DNA of 64,000 nt. Source: Cohnella sp. OV330. GTDB taxonomy: Bacteria; Bacillota; Bacilli; Paenibacillales; Paenibacillaceae. The stretch is from NCBI RefSeq assembly GCF_900112065.1, contig NZ_FOKE01000001.1, positions 450,828-514,827 of the forward strand. Reading direction: 5' to 3'. Shown here one piece after another: positions 34,542 to 42,132 of this stretch. The first letter of the stretch is position 1. Every line of letters begins with the position of its first letter. The notes under the pieces were generated by a model that worked only from the letters and a program-made list of their open reading frames with translations, was not told where the DNA came from and searched no databases. A program made the translations under genes and the position numbers.

Positions 34542-35297
34542 TCAATGTCCCGTCTCTTGATAGCGCTGCATCTGCGTTTCGTTAAACTTGTCGCTGCCGG
34601 GGTTATTAATCGACTTGAGCACGGTCGGCTTAATCCCCCGCTCCAGGAGGATTTGAACCGTCCTGGCTTCGATCGCCCACATGATGACGGCCGACGAGAT
34701 GCCCGAAGCCGGGCAGATCGGCGCGTCCATGTCCGGCACCTCGATCATGGCATCCAGCGCAGGCGCACAGTTGTCGATCACCAGGTCGGCCAGCTCGAAC
34801 AGCCTTTTACCGCTGGAATGGTCGCTCTTCAAGAGCTTCGAGTAAGACAGGCTCGTGAGGGCGATGACCGTGACGCCCAGCTTCCCGGCTTCGAACGCGA
34901 GGTCGACGGGAAATACGGTTTTGCCCGATACGCTGCCGATGACAAGAACGTCGCCGGGCTGGACGTTGCTCGACTTCAACGCATACTTCATCAGACCTTC
35001 AAGACTGCGATCCTTCTCCCCGTCCTGGGGGCGCTTGCGAACTTCGTTGTCGATCTCAAACTTCATGGAGAGCCGCTTGAAGCTGTACAGCCCTCCCGCT
35101 CTATCGATCAATTCGCTGTCCAGCATGTGGCCGGTGTCGAATACGTGAAGGCCTTTTCCATGCTCGATCGCCGCAGCGATGATGGCCGAAGCCTGATCGA
35201 TCGCCTGGCTTTGCGTTTGCTCCACCCGTTGAATTAACTCGTTAATCTTCTGAAAGTAAACTTGCTTGAGATCGAACGGTTGTACAAGGATAACCAT
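34542..35297 (-). CDS. SIS domain sugar-phosphate-binding protein A
   Basis: 251 residues from ATG 35297 (GGGGAGG upstream). SIS signatures HVFDTGHMLDSELIDRAGG, VLVIGSVSGKTVFPVDLAFE, VIALTSLSYSKLLKSDHSSG. It is paralogous to the next gene. Position A carries DTGHM where B carries TGCSHSS in the phosphate loop, so the two may have different ligands or A may be non-catalytic. First gene of the operon, divergent from the DeoR regulator. Confidence 0.88.
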   Translation of the reverse strand: MVILVQPFDLKQVYFQKINELIQRVEQTQSQAIDQASAIIAAAIEHGKGLHVFDTGHMLDSELIDRAGGLYSFKRLSMKFEIDNEVRKRPQDGEKDRSLEGLMKYALKSSNVQPGDVLVIGSVSGKTVFPVDLAFEAGKLGVTVIALTSLSYSKLLKSDHSSGKRLFELADLVIDNCAPALDAMIEVPDMDAPICPASGISSAVIMWAIEARTVQILLERGIKPTVLKSINNPGSDKFNETQMQRYQETGH

Positions 35298-35352
35298 ACG
35301 CCTCCCCATAATAGAATAACAGTTCGAAATAGCTGAAGACTTTCACTTTCTT

Positions 35353-35366
35353 TCGTTTATTAACGA
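35353..35366. promoter_or_regulatory. Possible DeoR-type operator
   Basis: Inverted repeat TCGTT-TATT-AACGA in the 202-base AT-rich gap between the SIS operon and the DeoR gene. A single short dyad, so only suggestive. Confidence 0.3.
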
Positions 35367-35499
35367 TTTTATTATATTTACCTGCTTTTAGACTGTCAAT
35401 TTTTATATTTATTTCGTTTTCCATTGTAGATCGTAAGCTATTGATATAAAATCATCATAAATCCATCCGTATAAAGAATAGCGCAAGGAGAGATCGACG

Positions 35500-36264
35500 A
35501 TGTTCGCTTCGCAAAGAAGAGACGAGATCTATAAGCTGGCCCAGGATCGTCAATTCATCTCGGTCGCCGAGTTAAGCGGGATCTTCCAGGTATCCGACGT
35601 CACCATCCGGTCCGACCTCAAGCTGCTGGAGCAGCAAGGCAAGATTACGAAAAACTACGGAGGCGCGTCCATCCTCAGGGAAGACGTGCAGCCGCTTTCT
35701 ACGACCTCTCAACTATTGAGCGATATCAAAGCGGCGATCGCGCATGAAGCATCCGCTTTGATCGAAGAAGGCGACAGCGTCTTTCTCGATTCCAGTTCGA
35801 CGACCATCCTGCTGGCCGACGCGATTGCCAAGATGAGCAACGTGACGGTCATTACGAATTCGATCCCGATTTTCGACAAGCTGAAGGAATACCGGAACGG
35901 AACGGTCATCGGCATTTCCGGCACCTTGAACCCGTACACCCAATCGTTCGTCGGCCCCTTCGCCGAAGAGATGGTGTCGAAGCTCAGGGTGAGCAAAGCC
36001 TTCATCGCGCCGAAAGGCATTTTGCCGGAAGGGCTGCGGGACAATATCGTGCAGGAAGCGGCGATTCGCGACAAAATGATCGCGTCCGCGGACAAGGTTG
36101 TCGTGCTCGCGGATCACAGCAAGTTCAATAACGAGAACGTCGTCTTCAGTATCAGCAGCTTCGACAAGGTTCAGCACGTCGTCACGGATCAAGCCCTGAA
36201 AGAGCCGTTCAGCAGCCTTTTTCAGCAGAAAGGAATCGAGATTCGGGTCGCTAACCTGACGTAG
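35500..36264 (+). CDS. DeoR/GlpR family sugar regulator
   Basis: 254 residues after AGGAGAG. HTH_DeoR at about 6-58 (RRDEIYKLAQDRQFISVAEL, VSDVTIRSDLKLLEQQGKI, with the usual YGG after it). The sugar-phosphate effector domain has FLDSSSTTILLADAI, VITNSIPIFDKL, FIAPKGI and VVLADHSKFN. It should repress the divergent SIS/glycosidase operon and its own operon with the kinase until a sugar phosphate accumulates. Confidence 0.95.
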   Translation: MFASQRRDEIYKLAQDRQFISVAELSGIFQVSDVTIRSDLKLLEQQGKITKNYGGASILREDVQPLSTTSQLLSDIKAAIAHEASALIEEGDSVFLDSSSTTILLADAIAKMSNVTVITNSIPIFDKLKEYRNGTVIGISGTLNPYTQSFVGPFAEEMVSKLRVSKAFIAPKGILPEGLRDNIVQEAAIRDKMIASADKVVVLADHSKFNNENVVFSISSFDKVQHVVTDQALKEPFSSLFQQKGIEIRVANLT

Positions 36265-36278
36265 GCGGAGGATGTCGG

Positions 36279-37253
36279 ATGAGATATGTCGCATCGTTGG
36301 ATGGGGGCGGCACCAAGCTTAGCTGCCTGATCGCCGACGAACGAGGGAAGCTGGTGGGCCGGGCTATCGCGGGCTCGACGAACTCTCAGTTCGATACCGT
36401 CGATGAGATCCAGTCCGCCATTCGCTCGGGCGTAGCCGAGGCACTAGCGTCCGCGGGAATCGCAGCTGCCGACCTCTCGGCGATTTATACCGCCATGCCC
36501 GTTCTTCGGATCGAGATCATCGAACAAGCGCTGGACACGCTTGTCGGCGGGAATACGGCCCTTCATATCTCGGACGAATTTACGTTTTCCCTGTTCGGCG
36601 CCATACAAGAGCGACGCGGGAGCCTCGCGCTGGCGGGCACCGGATCGTTTGCCGGCGTGCGCAATCAGGGCGGTTTTGCGGCTGTCGGCGGTTGGGGGGC
36701 GATGATCGGAGACGAAGGCTCGGGGACGCACATCGGCCAACAGGCGTTGGCTGCTTGTGCGCGCATGACCGATGGACGCGGACCGTCCACGATGTTATTG
36801 GAGCAAATTCTGCGCCTCTGGCATCTTCCCCGTCTGCTGGACGTCATGATCAAGCTCTATGCGACGAAGCTGAACGAGCAGCGCAAGCTCGTCGCCTCTC
36901 TCTGCCCGCTCGTCGGGCAGTGCGCCGCATCGGGCGACGAGGTCGCCGTCCGAATCCTGAACGACGCCGCCGGACAACTCGCCGATCAAATGGTTCACTT
37001 AATCGGGAAGACCGACGCGCATGACTTGCCGCTCACGGTATCGGGCGGCGTATGGAAGTCAAGCCCGCTGCTCTTCCGGTCGTTCGGCCGGCGCGTGCAA
37101 GAGAGTTACCCGCAAGTCGCCATCCTCCCGCCGAAGTTCGACCCCGTCATCGGCGGCATCATGCTCGGACTCGAAGCGTTTGGCGTCGATGTTCGGCGGA
37201 TGGAACAGGATACGTATATCGACTTTGCGTTTCCTCGCTTCTCTTTGGATTAA
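36279..37253 (+). CDS. BadF/BadG-type N-acetylglucosamine kinase-like protein
   Basis: 324 residues. ASKHA fold with phosphate 1 YVASLDGGGTKLSCLIAD, phosphate 2 LALAGTGSFAGV, GGWGAMIGDEGSGTHIGQQA (typical of GlcNAc kinases) and the adenosine motif VSGGVWKSSPLL. It phosphorylates an amino sugar or related hexose. It lies 14 bases after the DeoR gene in the same direction. Together with the divergent operon it could feed a sugar phosphate to the SIS proteins. Confidence 0.9.
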   Translation: MRYVASLDGGGTKLSCLIADERGKLVGRAIAGSTNSQFDTVDEIQSAIRSGVAEALASAGIAAADLSAIYTAMPVLRIEIIEQALDTLVGGNTALHISDEFTFSLFGAIQERRGSLALAGTGSFAGVRNQGGFAAVGGWGAMIGDEGSGTHIGQQALAACARMTDGRGPSTMLLEQILRLWHLPRLLDVMIKLYATKLNEQRKLVASLCPLVGQCAASGDEVAVRILNDAAGQLADQMVHLIGKTDAHDLPLTVSGGVWKSSPLLFRSFGRRVQESYPQVAILPPKFDPVIGGIMLGLEAFGVDVRRMEQDTYIDFAFPRFSLD

Positions 37254-37333
37254 ATAAAAAGAACGCCCAATCAAGGACGCTCTTCAACCTCGGCTCGCCA
37301 ATTTTAGTCTTCTTGAGTCCTATCGACGACCGC

Positions 37334-37978
37334 TCATAGCTTCCTTAGCTCATCCAGAATATCCTCCGGCGCCAGACGCTTCATAAAATCAGGGTTGACG
37401 TACGCGGAACGGATCACGCCTGACTCGTCGATCATGAACGTGGACGGAATGGGGAGGATCCATCGGTCAGTCGCATTGTACTCGGCCAGATCCAGCTTGA
37501 ACTGGTTCGTCATGAGCTCCTGAAGGTACGGCGGCACGTCGTATAAAATATTGTAAAAGGCGGCCACCAAACCGTTCGTATCGCTGAGCACCTCGAACTG
37601 CAGCTCTTCCTTCTCCTGATGAGACAGCGTGTTGTCCGGGCTCTGCGGGCTGACGGCGATGAGCCTGGCGCCCAGCGCGTTAATATCCGGGAGCACCTTC
37701 TGATACGCGCGAAGCTGCGCGTTGCAGTACGGACACCAGCCGCCCCGGTAAAAGGTGAGCACGACCGGTCCTTTGGCCAGTTCGTCGTATAAGTGAATCG
37801 GGGTGCCCATCGCGTTTTTTAGCGTAAAATCCTTCGCCTTCTGCCCTTCCTGCAGACCATACTGCACGCCCGACTCCTGCTGCTCCCGGATCGAACGGAA
37901 CATCGCCGCCTGAATCTCGATAGGCGAATGGGCGATAAACTGCTGCTTCATTTCTTCGAGCGTTTGATTTAAGGACAT
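37334..37978 (-). CDS. Peroxiredoxin-like (AhpC/TSA) protein
   Basis: 214 residues from ATG 37978 (GGAGGGG upstream). Thioredoxin fold with FYRGGWCPYCNAQLRAYQ (a CxxC in place of the usual PxxxT/SxxC), ARLIAVSPQSPDN and STFMIDESGVIRSAYVNPDF. Likely a thiol peroxidase or bacterioferritin-comigratory-type reductase in the cytoplasm. Last of three redox genes, 31 bases after the CcdA-like gene. Confidence 0.9.
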   Translation of the reverse strand: MSLNQTLEEMKQQFIAHSPIEIQAAMFRSIREQQESGVQYGLQEGQKAKDFTLKNAMGTPIHLYDELAKGPVVLTFYRGGWCPYCNAQLRAYQKVLPDINALGARLIAVSPQSPDNTLSHQEKEELQFEVLSDTNGLVAAFYNILYDVPPYLQELMTNQFKLDLAEYNATDRWILPIPSTFMIDESGVIRSAYVNPDFMKRLAPEDILDELRKL

Positions 37979-38009
37979 GGATGATTCCCCTCCTAATGTG
38001 ATCAACCTA

Positions 38010-38702
38010 TTATTTCATAAATCCAATCGCGAGGAAAAGAATGCCAAGCACGATGGAGAGATAGCCGGCGACTTTTTTAACGGGACCGCCCCATTTTGCC
38101 AATTTGCGCAGGATCGAAATGGAGAAGACTGCAACAGCCGCGAGAATCACGCCTTTCCCCAGCGAATAGGCCGTCATGAGCAGCGCGCCGTGAAGCGGAC
38201 TTCCTTGAAGGGCAATATAGCTGATCAGCGCGAAAAAGATCGGGATCGCACAGGGAGAAATGACGAGTCCGTAAGGAATCCCCAGTTTGAAAGCGGCCAC
38301 GGCGCCTTTCGGACTTTCCGGCCGGTTCAACGACTTTTGAAAAGTCGGCATGGCGAATGAAATGACGCCAAGCAGCTGCAATCCGGCCAAGATGTCAAAA
38401 AGAGGCGGAACCCAGGTCAGTAACCGATATTTCTCGACAAAGGGCAGAAACTGTTGGCCGAGAAGCGCAATGATCAAACCGGTCAACAGCGAAGTGACAA
38501 CCATGCCCAGAATAAAGTTGATCGCGATCAGCACGGCTTTTCTTTTATCGCCGACCGCTCCTCGCTGGACATAACCCGCAAACATTGCAAGCACAGGCAA
38601 GTAGCAGGCCAACACCGCACTCACGATGCCGACGAGAAACACAAGGATGTAGGTCGAGACGGAGACTCCGCCCGTAATCGTAAAATGATATAAGTCTTCC
38701 AT
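38010..38702 (-). CDS. CcdA/DsbD-type transmembrane thiol electron carrier
   Basis: 230 residues, six hydrophobic helices. Two conserved membrane cysteines appear in AVLACYLPVLAMF and VISPCAIPIFFA, matching the two active Cys of CcdA. It moves electrons from cytoplasmic thioredoxin across the membrane. Middle gene of the redox operon, between a thioredoxin-like gene and a peroxiredoxin-like gene. Confidence 0.88.
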   Translation of the reverse strand: MEDLYHFTITGGVSVSTYILVFLVGIVSAVLACYLPVLAMFAGYVQRGAVGDKRKAVLIAINFILGMVVTSLLTGLIIALLGQQFLPFVEKYRLLTWVPPLFDILAGLQLLGVISFAMPTFQKSLNRPESPKGAVAAFKLGIPYGLVISPCAIPIFFALISYIALQGSPLHGALLMTAYSLGKGVILAAVAVFSISILRKLAKWGGPVKKVAGYLSIVLGILFLAIGFMK

Positions 38703-38718
38703 TCGTTTCTCCTTTTAT

Positions 38719-38985
38719 CTAGTGATCTTCTTCGTAATCCAACCATGCATACACACGTTCGCGAAGCTCGGACAATTTGGGTAAAGAGCCAAATTCCGTT
38801 TTGCCATTAATGAGAATCGCTCCGGCGCTGAAAATGTTCAGTTCCTGGAGACGTTCGAACTGCTCGACCACATGCAGCTCCCGAATCTCGATTTGCGAAA
38901 ATTCCGCCGCCACTTGCTTCACGAGACTTAACGCCTTTTGGCAAATGGAACAACCCGGTCCGGCCGATACCACCTCGATTAACAA
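38719..38985 (-). CDS. Small thioredoxin/glutaredoxin-like protein
   Basis: 88 residues. A single redox motif AGPGCSICQKAL (CxxC) at residues 12-15 sits in a thioredoxin-like fold, with AGAILINGKTEFGSLPKL at the expected cis-proline side. No signal peptide, so cytoplasmic. It may reduce the adjacent CcdA-like carrier, 17 bases downstream. First gene of the operon. Confidence 0.85.
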   Translation of the reverse strand: MLIEVVSAGPGCSICQKALSLVKQVAAEFSQIEIRELHVVEQFERLQELNIFSAGAILINGKTEFGSLPKLSELRERVYAWLDYEEDH

Positions 38986-39066
38986 AAGACCTTCTCCTCC
39001 TTCATTCCATTCTGTTCAGCATCCTCCGCGCAAAAGGAAGATTTGCTTTGATTATAGAGATTGGGC

Positions 39067-39083
39067 TGTTAAATCCTTGTTAA
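39067..39083. promoter_or_regulatory. Possible OmpR-class direct-repeat site
   Basis: TGTTAA occurs twice with an 11-base period (39067 and 39078), the spacing of one helical turn used by OmpR-family regulators. It lies in the divergent gap between the redox operon and the response regulator gene. Confidence 0.4.
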
Positions 39084-39168
39084 GAAAGCGCAGGAGAGCT
39101 GTATGTTTTTCCTCGCATCGCGAAAACGCGAATGCTGTGCTATTGTCGTAACAGGAAGGAGTGGTCAA

Positions 39169-39882
39169 ATGCGAATTCTCATCGTTGAAGATGAAGAAGA
39201 CCTTTCGCGCGCGTTAGCCAAGGGTCTAAAGCGGGAGGGCTACGCAGTGGACAGCGCGCTTGACGGGCTGACCGGTTGGGAGTTGGCGGATACCAACGAA
39301 TATGACGTGATCCTCCTCGACATCAACCTTCCGGAGCTGGACGGCATCTCGCTTTGCCAACGCATTCGCCGATCCTCGCACCAACACGATGTATGTATCC
39401 TCATGCTGACCGCGCGCAGCCATCCGGACGAAGTGGAAGAAGGGCTCGATTCAGGGGCGGACGACTACCTTCGCAAACCGTTTGTGTTCAATGAATTGCT
39501 CGCCCGCATCCGGGCGCTCCTTCGCCGGCGTTCGTCCGTAAAAAGCACGGTCCTGCGGTTCGACCGGCTTGCCCTGGATTCGAAGACCAAGGAAGTCTGG
39601 TTCGAAAATGCGCTCATACCTTTGACGAAAAAAGAATTCGGCCTGCTCGAATATTTGATGCTGCATCCCGGCGAGGTCATCTCGTCCGAGCGGCTGCTGG
39701 AGCATGTGTGGGATATAAACGCGGATCCCCTTACCTCAACGGTGCGGGTTCATATTAACTCCTTGCGCAAAAAGCTCTTGCACCATGATCCGGCAGCCGG
39801 AGAGGCGTATATTCAGACCGTTCAAGGTCATGGGTATCGATGGTCGCCGCGCGCAGCCGGAGAGAAAGAGGCAACGACATGA
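39169..39882 (+). CDS. OmpR family response regulator
   Basis: 237 residues from ATG 39169 (AGGAAGGAG upstream). Receiver domain with ILIVEDEEDL, phospho-Asp in VILLDINLPELDG, Lys in DYLRKPF. Winged helix with LTKKEFGLLEYLMLHPGEVI and TVRVHINSLRKKL. The stop overlaps the histidine kinase start (ATGA). Divergent from the thiol-redox operon, a plausible target. Confidence 0.96.
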   Translation: MRILIVEDEEDLSRALAKGLKREGYAVDSALDGLTGWELADTNEYDVILLDINLPELDGISLCQRIRRSSHQHDVCILMLTARSHPDEVEEGLDSGADDYLRKPFVFNELLARIRALLRRRSSVKSTVLRFDRLALDSKTKEVWFENALIPLTKKEFGLLEYLMLHPGEVISSERLLEHVWDINADPLTSTVRVHINSLRKKLLHHDPAAGEAYIQTVQGHGYRWSPRAAGEKEATT

Positions 39883-40913
39883 GACCCTGGAATCGCCTAT
39901 CGCTGCGTTTCAGATTGACGCTGTTTGCCATTCTTAATTTGGCGGCCATGATTATTCTGTATGCCGCCTTAGAGTTCTTTTTCACGGCTTCCGGGATTGT
40001 ATCGGAGCTGCAGGGGCGCATTATCAGCTTGCTTGTGGCGCTCGCAGGCATGATCCTCAGCGCGCAATGGCTCGCGGCGATGATCCTTAAGCCTGTGAAG
40101 CGGATGAGCGAGACCGCTGCCGGCATAACGGCGACCACGCTCGACAAGCGCCTGGAGATCGATCAGCTTCACGATGAATTGAAAAAGCTCGGGATCGCTT
40201 TTAATACGATGCTGGACGGGCTGGAACGCGCCTTCGATCAGCAGGCCCGCTTCGTCTCCGCGGCCGCGCACGAATTAAGAACGCCGCTGTCCATCCTGCG
40301 CACCAATCTCGAGGTGGCCGGCGACGGCGATGGCATAGATCCGAGCGATTGGCAAGATTACAGGGCGACAACGGAGCGGACGCTATCGCGATTGGAGTCA
40401 TTAACGGAGGATTTGCTGCTGCTGGCCGACGGATCGTACGATCGTACGCAGCGTGAGCACAACGTTGTGGAGCTTGCCGACATCCTCACGGATGCAGTAT
40501 CGTTTATGGAACCCATGGCAGTCGAATACGGCGTGAAGCTCCAACTGGTCGAGCCCTTCTCTGCTACGATCAAGGGGGACGAGAGCTTCCTGTTCTTGGT
40601 CTTTCGAAATCTGCTGGACAACGCCATCCGGTACAATCGGCCAAACGGGAGCGTTACGCTGCAAGTTGCGCATGAGGATGGGCGCATTGCGGTTCGGGTA
40701 GCGGACACCGGAAAGGGAATATCCCCTTCGGCAAGGGAACTGATTTTCGAGCGGTTTTATCGCGTTGATGCCTCACGGGCACGCAGGCATGGCGGGGCCG
40801 GTCTGGGTCTGTCGATCGTTCGCCATTTGCTGGGCTTTTTTGAGGGGACCGTTGAATTGGAGAAGAGTTCGGAAGAGGGAAGCGTGTTTAGGGTTACTTT
40901 GGTAAGGGGTTAA
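39879..40913 (+). CDS. Sensor histidine kinase, class I
   Basis: 344 residues. Two membrane helices (about 12-35 and 45-65) enclose only a very short extracytoplasmic loop. A HAMP-like segment is followed by the H-box SAAAHELRTPLSIL and the ATP domain (N box FRNLLDNAIRYNRPNG, G boxes VADTGKGISPSA and RRHGGAGLGLSIV). The tiny sensor loop suggests detection within the membrane. Coupled to the response regulator by a 4-base overlap. Confidence 0.96.
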   Translation: MRPWNRLSLRFRLTLFAILNLAAMIILYAALEFFFTASGIVSELQGRIISLLVALAGMILSAQWLAAMILKPVKRMSETAAGITATTLDKRLEIDQLHDELKKLGIAFNTMLDGLERAFDQQARFVSAAAHELRTPLSILRTNLEVAGDGDGIDPSDWQDYRATTERTLSRLESLTEDLLLLADGSYDRTQREHNVVELADILTDAVSFMEPMAVEYGVKLQLVEPFSATIKGDESFLFLVFRNLLDNAIRYNRPNGSVTLQVAHEDGRIAVRVADTGKGISPSARELIFERFYRVDASRARRHGGAGLGLSIVRHLLGFFEGTVELEKSSEEGSVFRVTLVRG

Positions 40914-40948
40914 GGGACATGTTTACTTCGAAGGGGCTGTTAGCGGAA

Positions 40949-41035
40949 ATGAGCGATACGCTCAGGAGGTTTGACCAGGACGAGCCGGCAATCGAATCGG
41001 CCCGCCCCAGCCGGCTTGCGGCAGAGGCGCGCTGA
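40949..41035 (+). CDS. Possible 28-residue leader peptide coupled to the methyltransferase
   Basis: An ATG frame of 28 codons (MSDTLRRFDQDEPAIESARP at the start) ends with TGA one base before the GTG at 41037. An AAGGGG site lies upstream but at poor spacing. It could couple translation to the methyltransferase or be chance. Confidence 0.25.
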   Translation: MSDTLRRFDQDEPAIESARPSRLAAEAR

Positions 41036-41036
41036 C

Positions 41037-41585
41037 GTGGCCGCGGCGTATACGGCCGGCTGGTGGGTCGGCATGATCGCGGCTGGAGCGGCGCTGCTGG
41101 CCGTGTTCTCCATCGTCTGGCACAGCTGGCGCAACGGCATCTCGCCGATGCCGGCGTCCGGCCCCGTCCGCCGTGCGGTAGCGGCGGAGCTACTGCGGCT
41201 CGGCCCGCGCGGCTCGGCGGTAGAGGCCGGCTCCGGCTGGGGCAGCCTGGCGCTGCATACGGCGCGGCACTGTCCCGGCTGGCGGCTGATCGGCATCGAG
41301 AACTCGCCGCTGCCGCTTGCGGTGTCGCGGCTGCTGGCGAGGGGACGGCCGGGAATGCGATTCATGCGCGGAGACTTGTTCGCGTACCCCTACGAGGACG
41401 CCGACGCGGTGATCTGCTACCTCTATCCCGGCGCGATGAATCGCCTTGCGCCGCTGCTCCGTCGGTATCTGGCGCCCGGCGCCTGCGTCGTCAGCGTCTG
41501 CTTCGCGCTGCCGGGCTGGACGCCGGTGCGGACGGTCGTCTGCGCCGATCTGTACCGGACGCCTATCTACGTTTATATCCGCTAG
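41037..41585 (+). CDS. Membrane-anchored class I SAM-dependent methyltransferase
   Basis: 182 residues from GTG 41037; a TTG at 40971 is only one base from AGGAGG and seems too close. One hydrophobic helix (GWWVGMIAAGAALLAVF) at the N-terminus is followed by the SAM-binding motif VEAGSGWGSLAL, then IGIENSPLPLAVS and DADAVICYLYP. Substrate unknown. The last 147 bases are repeated almost exactly at 54022-54168. Confidence 0.8.
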   Translation: MAAAYTAGWWVGMIAAGAALLAVFSIVWHSWRNGISPMPASGPVRRAVAAELLRLGPRGSAVEAGSGWGSLALHTARHCPGWRLIGIENSPLPLAVSRLLARGRPGMRFMRGDLFAYPYEDADAVICYLYPGAMNRLAPLLRRYLAPGACVVSVCFALPGWTPVRTVVCADLYRTPIYVYIR

Positions 41586-41658
41586 GACGGAGAGATTACC
41601 GCGATCCGTGCATGCGTAAATCAACGATCGATTAAAAGCGAAGGGCCCTTCACGGGGG

Positions 41659-41846
41659 CTATCGCGCAAAAGTGCACGATCGAGAGCCGCACCCGTTCAT
41701 CGCTTCTTTCTATCGCGCAAAAGTGCAGGATTTTCACCCGAGACAGCCCGGTTCTCTCTTAAATAGACGAGCTACCGTGCACTTTTGCGCGATAGATCGC
41801 AAATCTCCTCCCAACCAGGCTTGGATGATGCACTTTTGCAGGCTAG
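41659..41846. mobile_element. Miniature inverted-repeat element interrupted by a second element
   Basis: The left end CTATCGCGCAAAAGTGCA is paired with the inverted right end TGCACTTTTGCAGGCTAG. The 188 bases equal the 100-base element at 54241-54340 plus an internal insertion (41710-41795). There is no coding capacity, so it would depend on a transposase elsewhere. The remaining non-coding sequence to 42132 is the leader of the second giant lyase. Confidence 0.75.
41710..41795. mobile_element. Nested 86-bp inverted-repeat element
   Basis: Perfect 18-base terminal inverted repeats CTATCGCGCAAAAGTGCA and TGCACTTTTGCGCGATAG. It is absent from the otherwise matching copy at 54241-54340, where the flanks join as CATCGCTTCGATCGC. 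No clear target-site duplication was seen. Confidence 0.75.
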
Positions 41847-42086
41847 CGCTAGCGGGCTGCGGTTCCTCCGAATGCCCGGCACTTCGCCAGACACACCTGA
41901 CACAAGCGAGCGCCTCGAACGGAGAAGTATTCCTCTGAATCCTCGGATGGCGTATTTTGGTTTGCGGAGATACAGTCTAAAGTGAGGTTAGCCGTTGCAA
42001 AAAACGGTTTATGCGCCACATAAAACGAAGTTTATCGTTGTTCAGATCGTCTTGTAGGCAGGATTATACCAGTACTCTATATTGGA

Positions 42087-42100
42087 TGTATGCGCTTACA
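42087..42100 (+). promoter_or_regulatory. cre (CcpA-binding) site before the second lyase gene
   Basis: TGTATGCGCTTACA differs from the palindromic cre core TGTAAGCGCTTACA at one position. It begins 46 bases upstream of the start codon. It probably mediates carbon catabolite control. Confidence 0.65.
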
Positions 42101-42132
42101 AAGCGCAAATCCATTGTGAGGTGGTTGATTTG

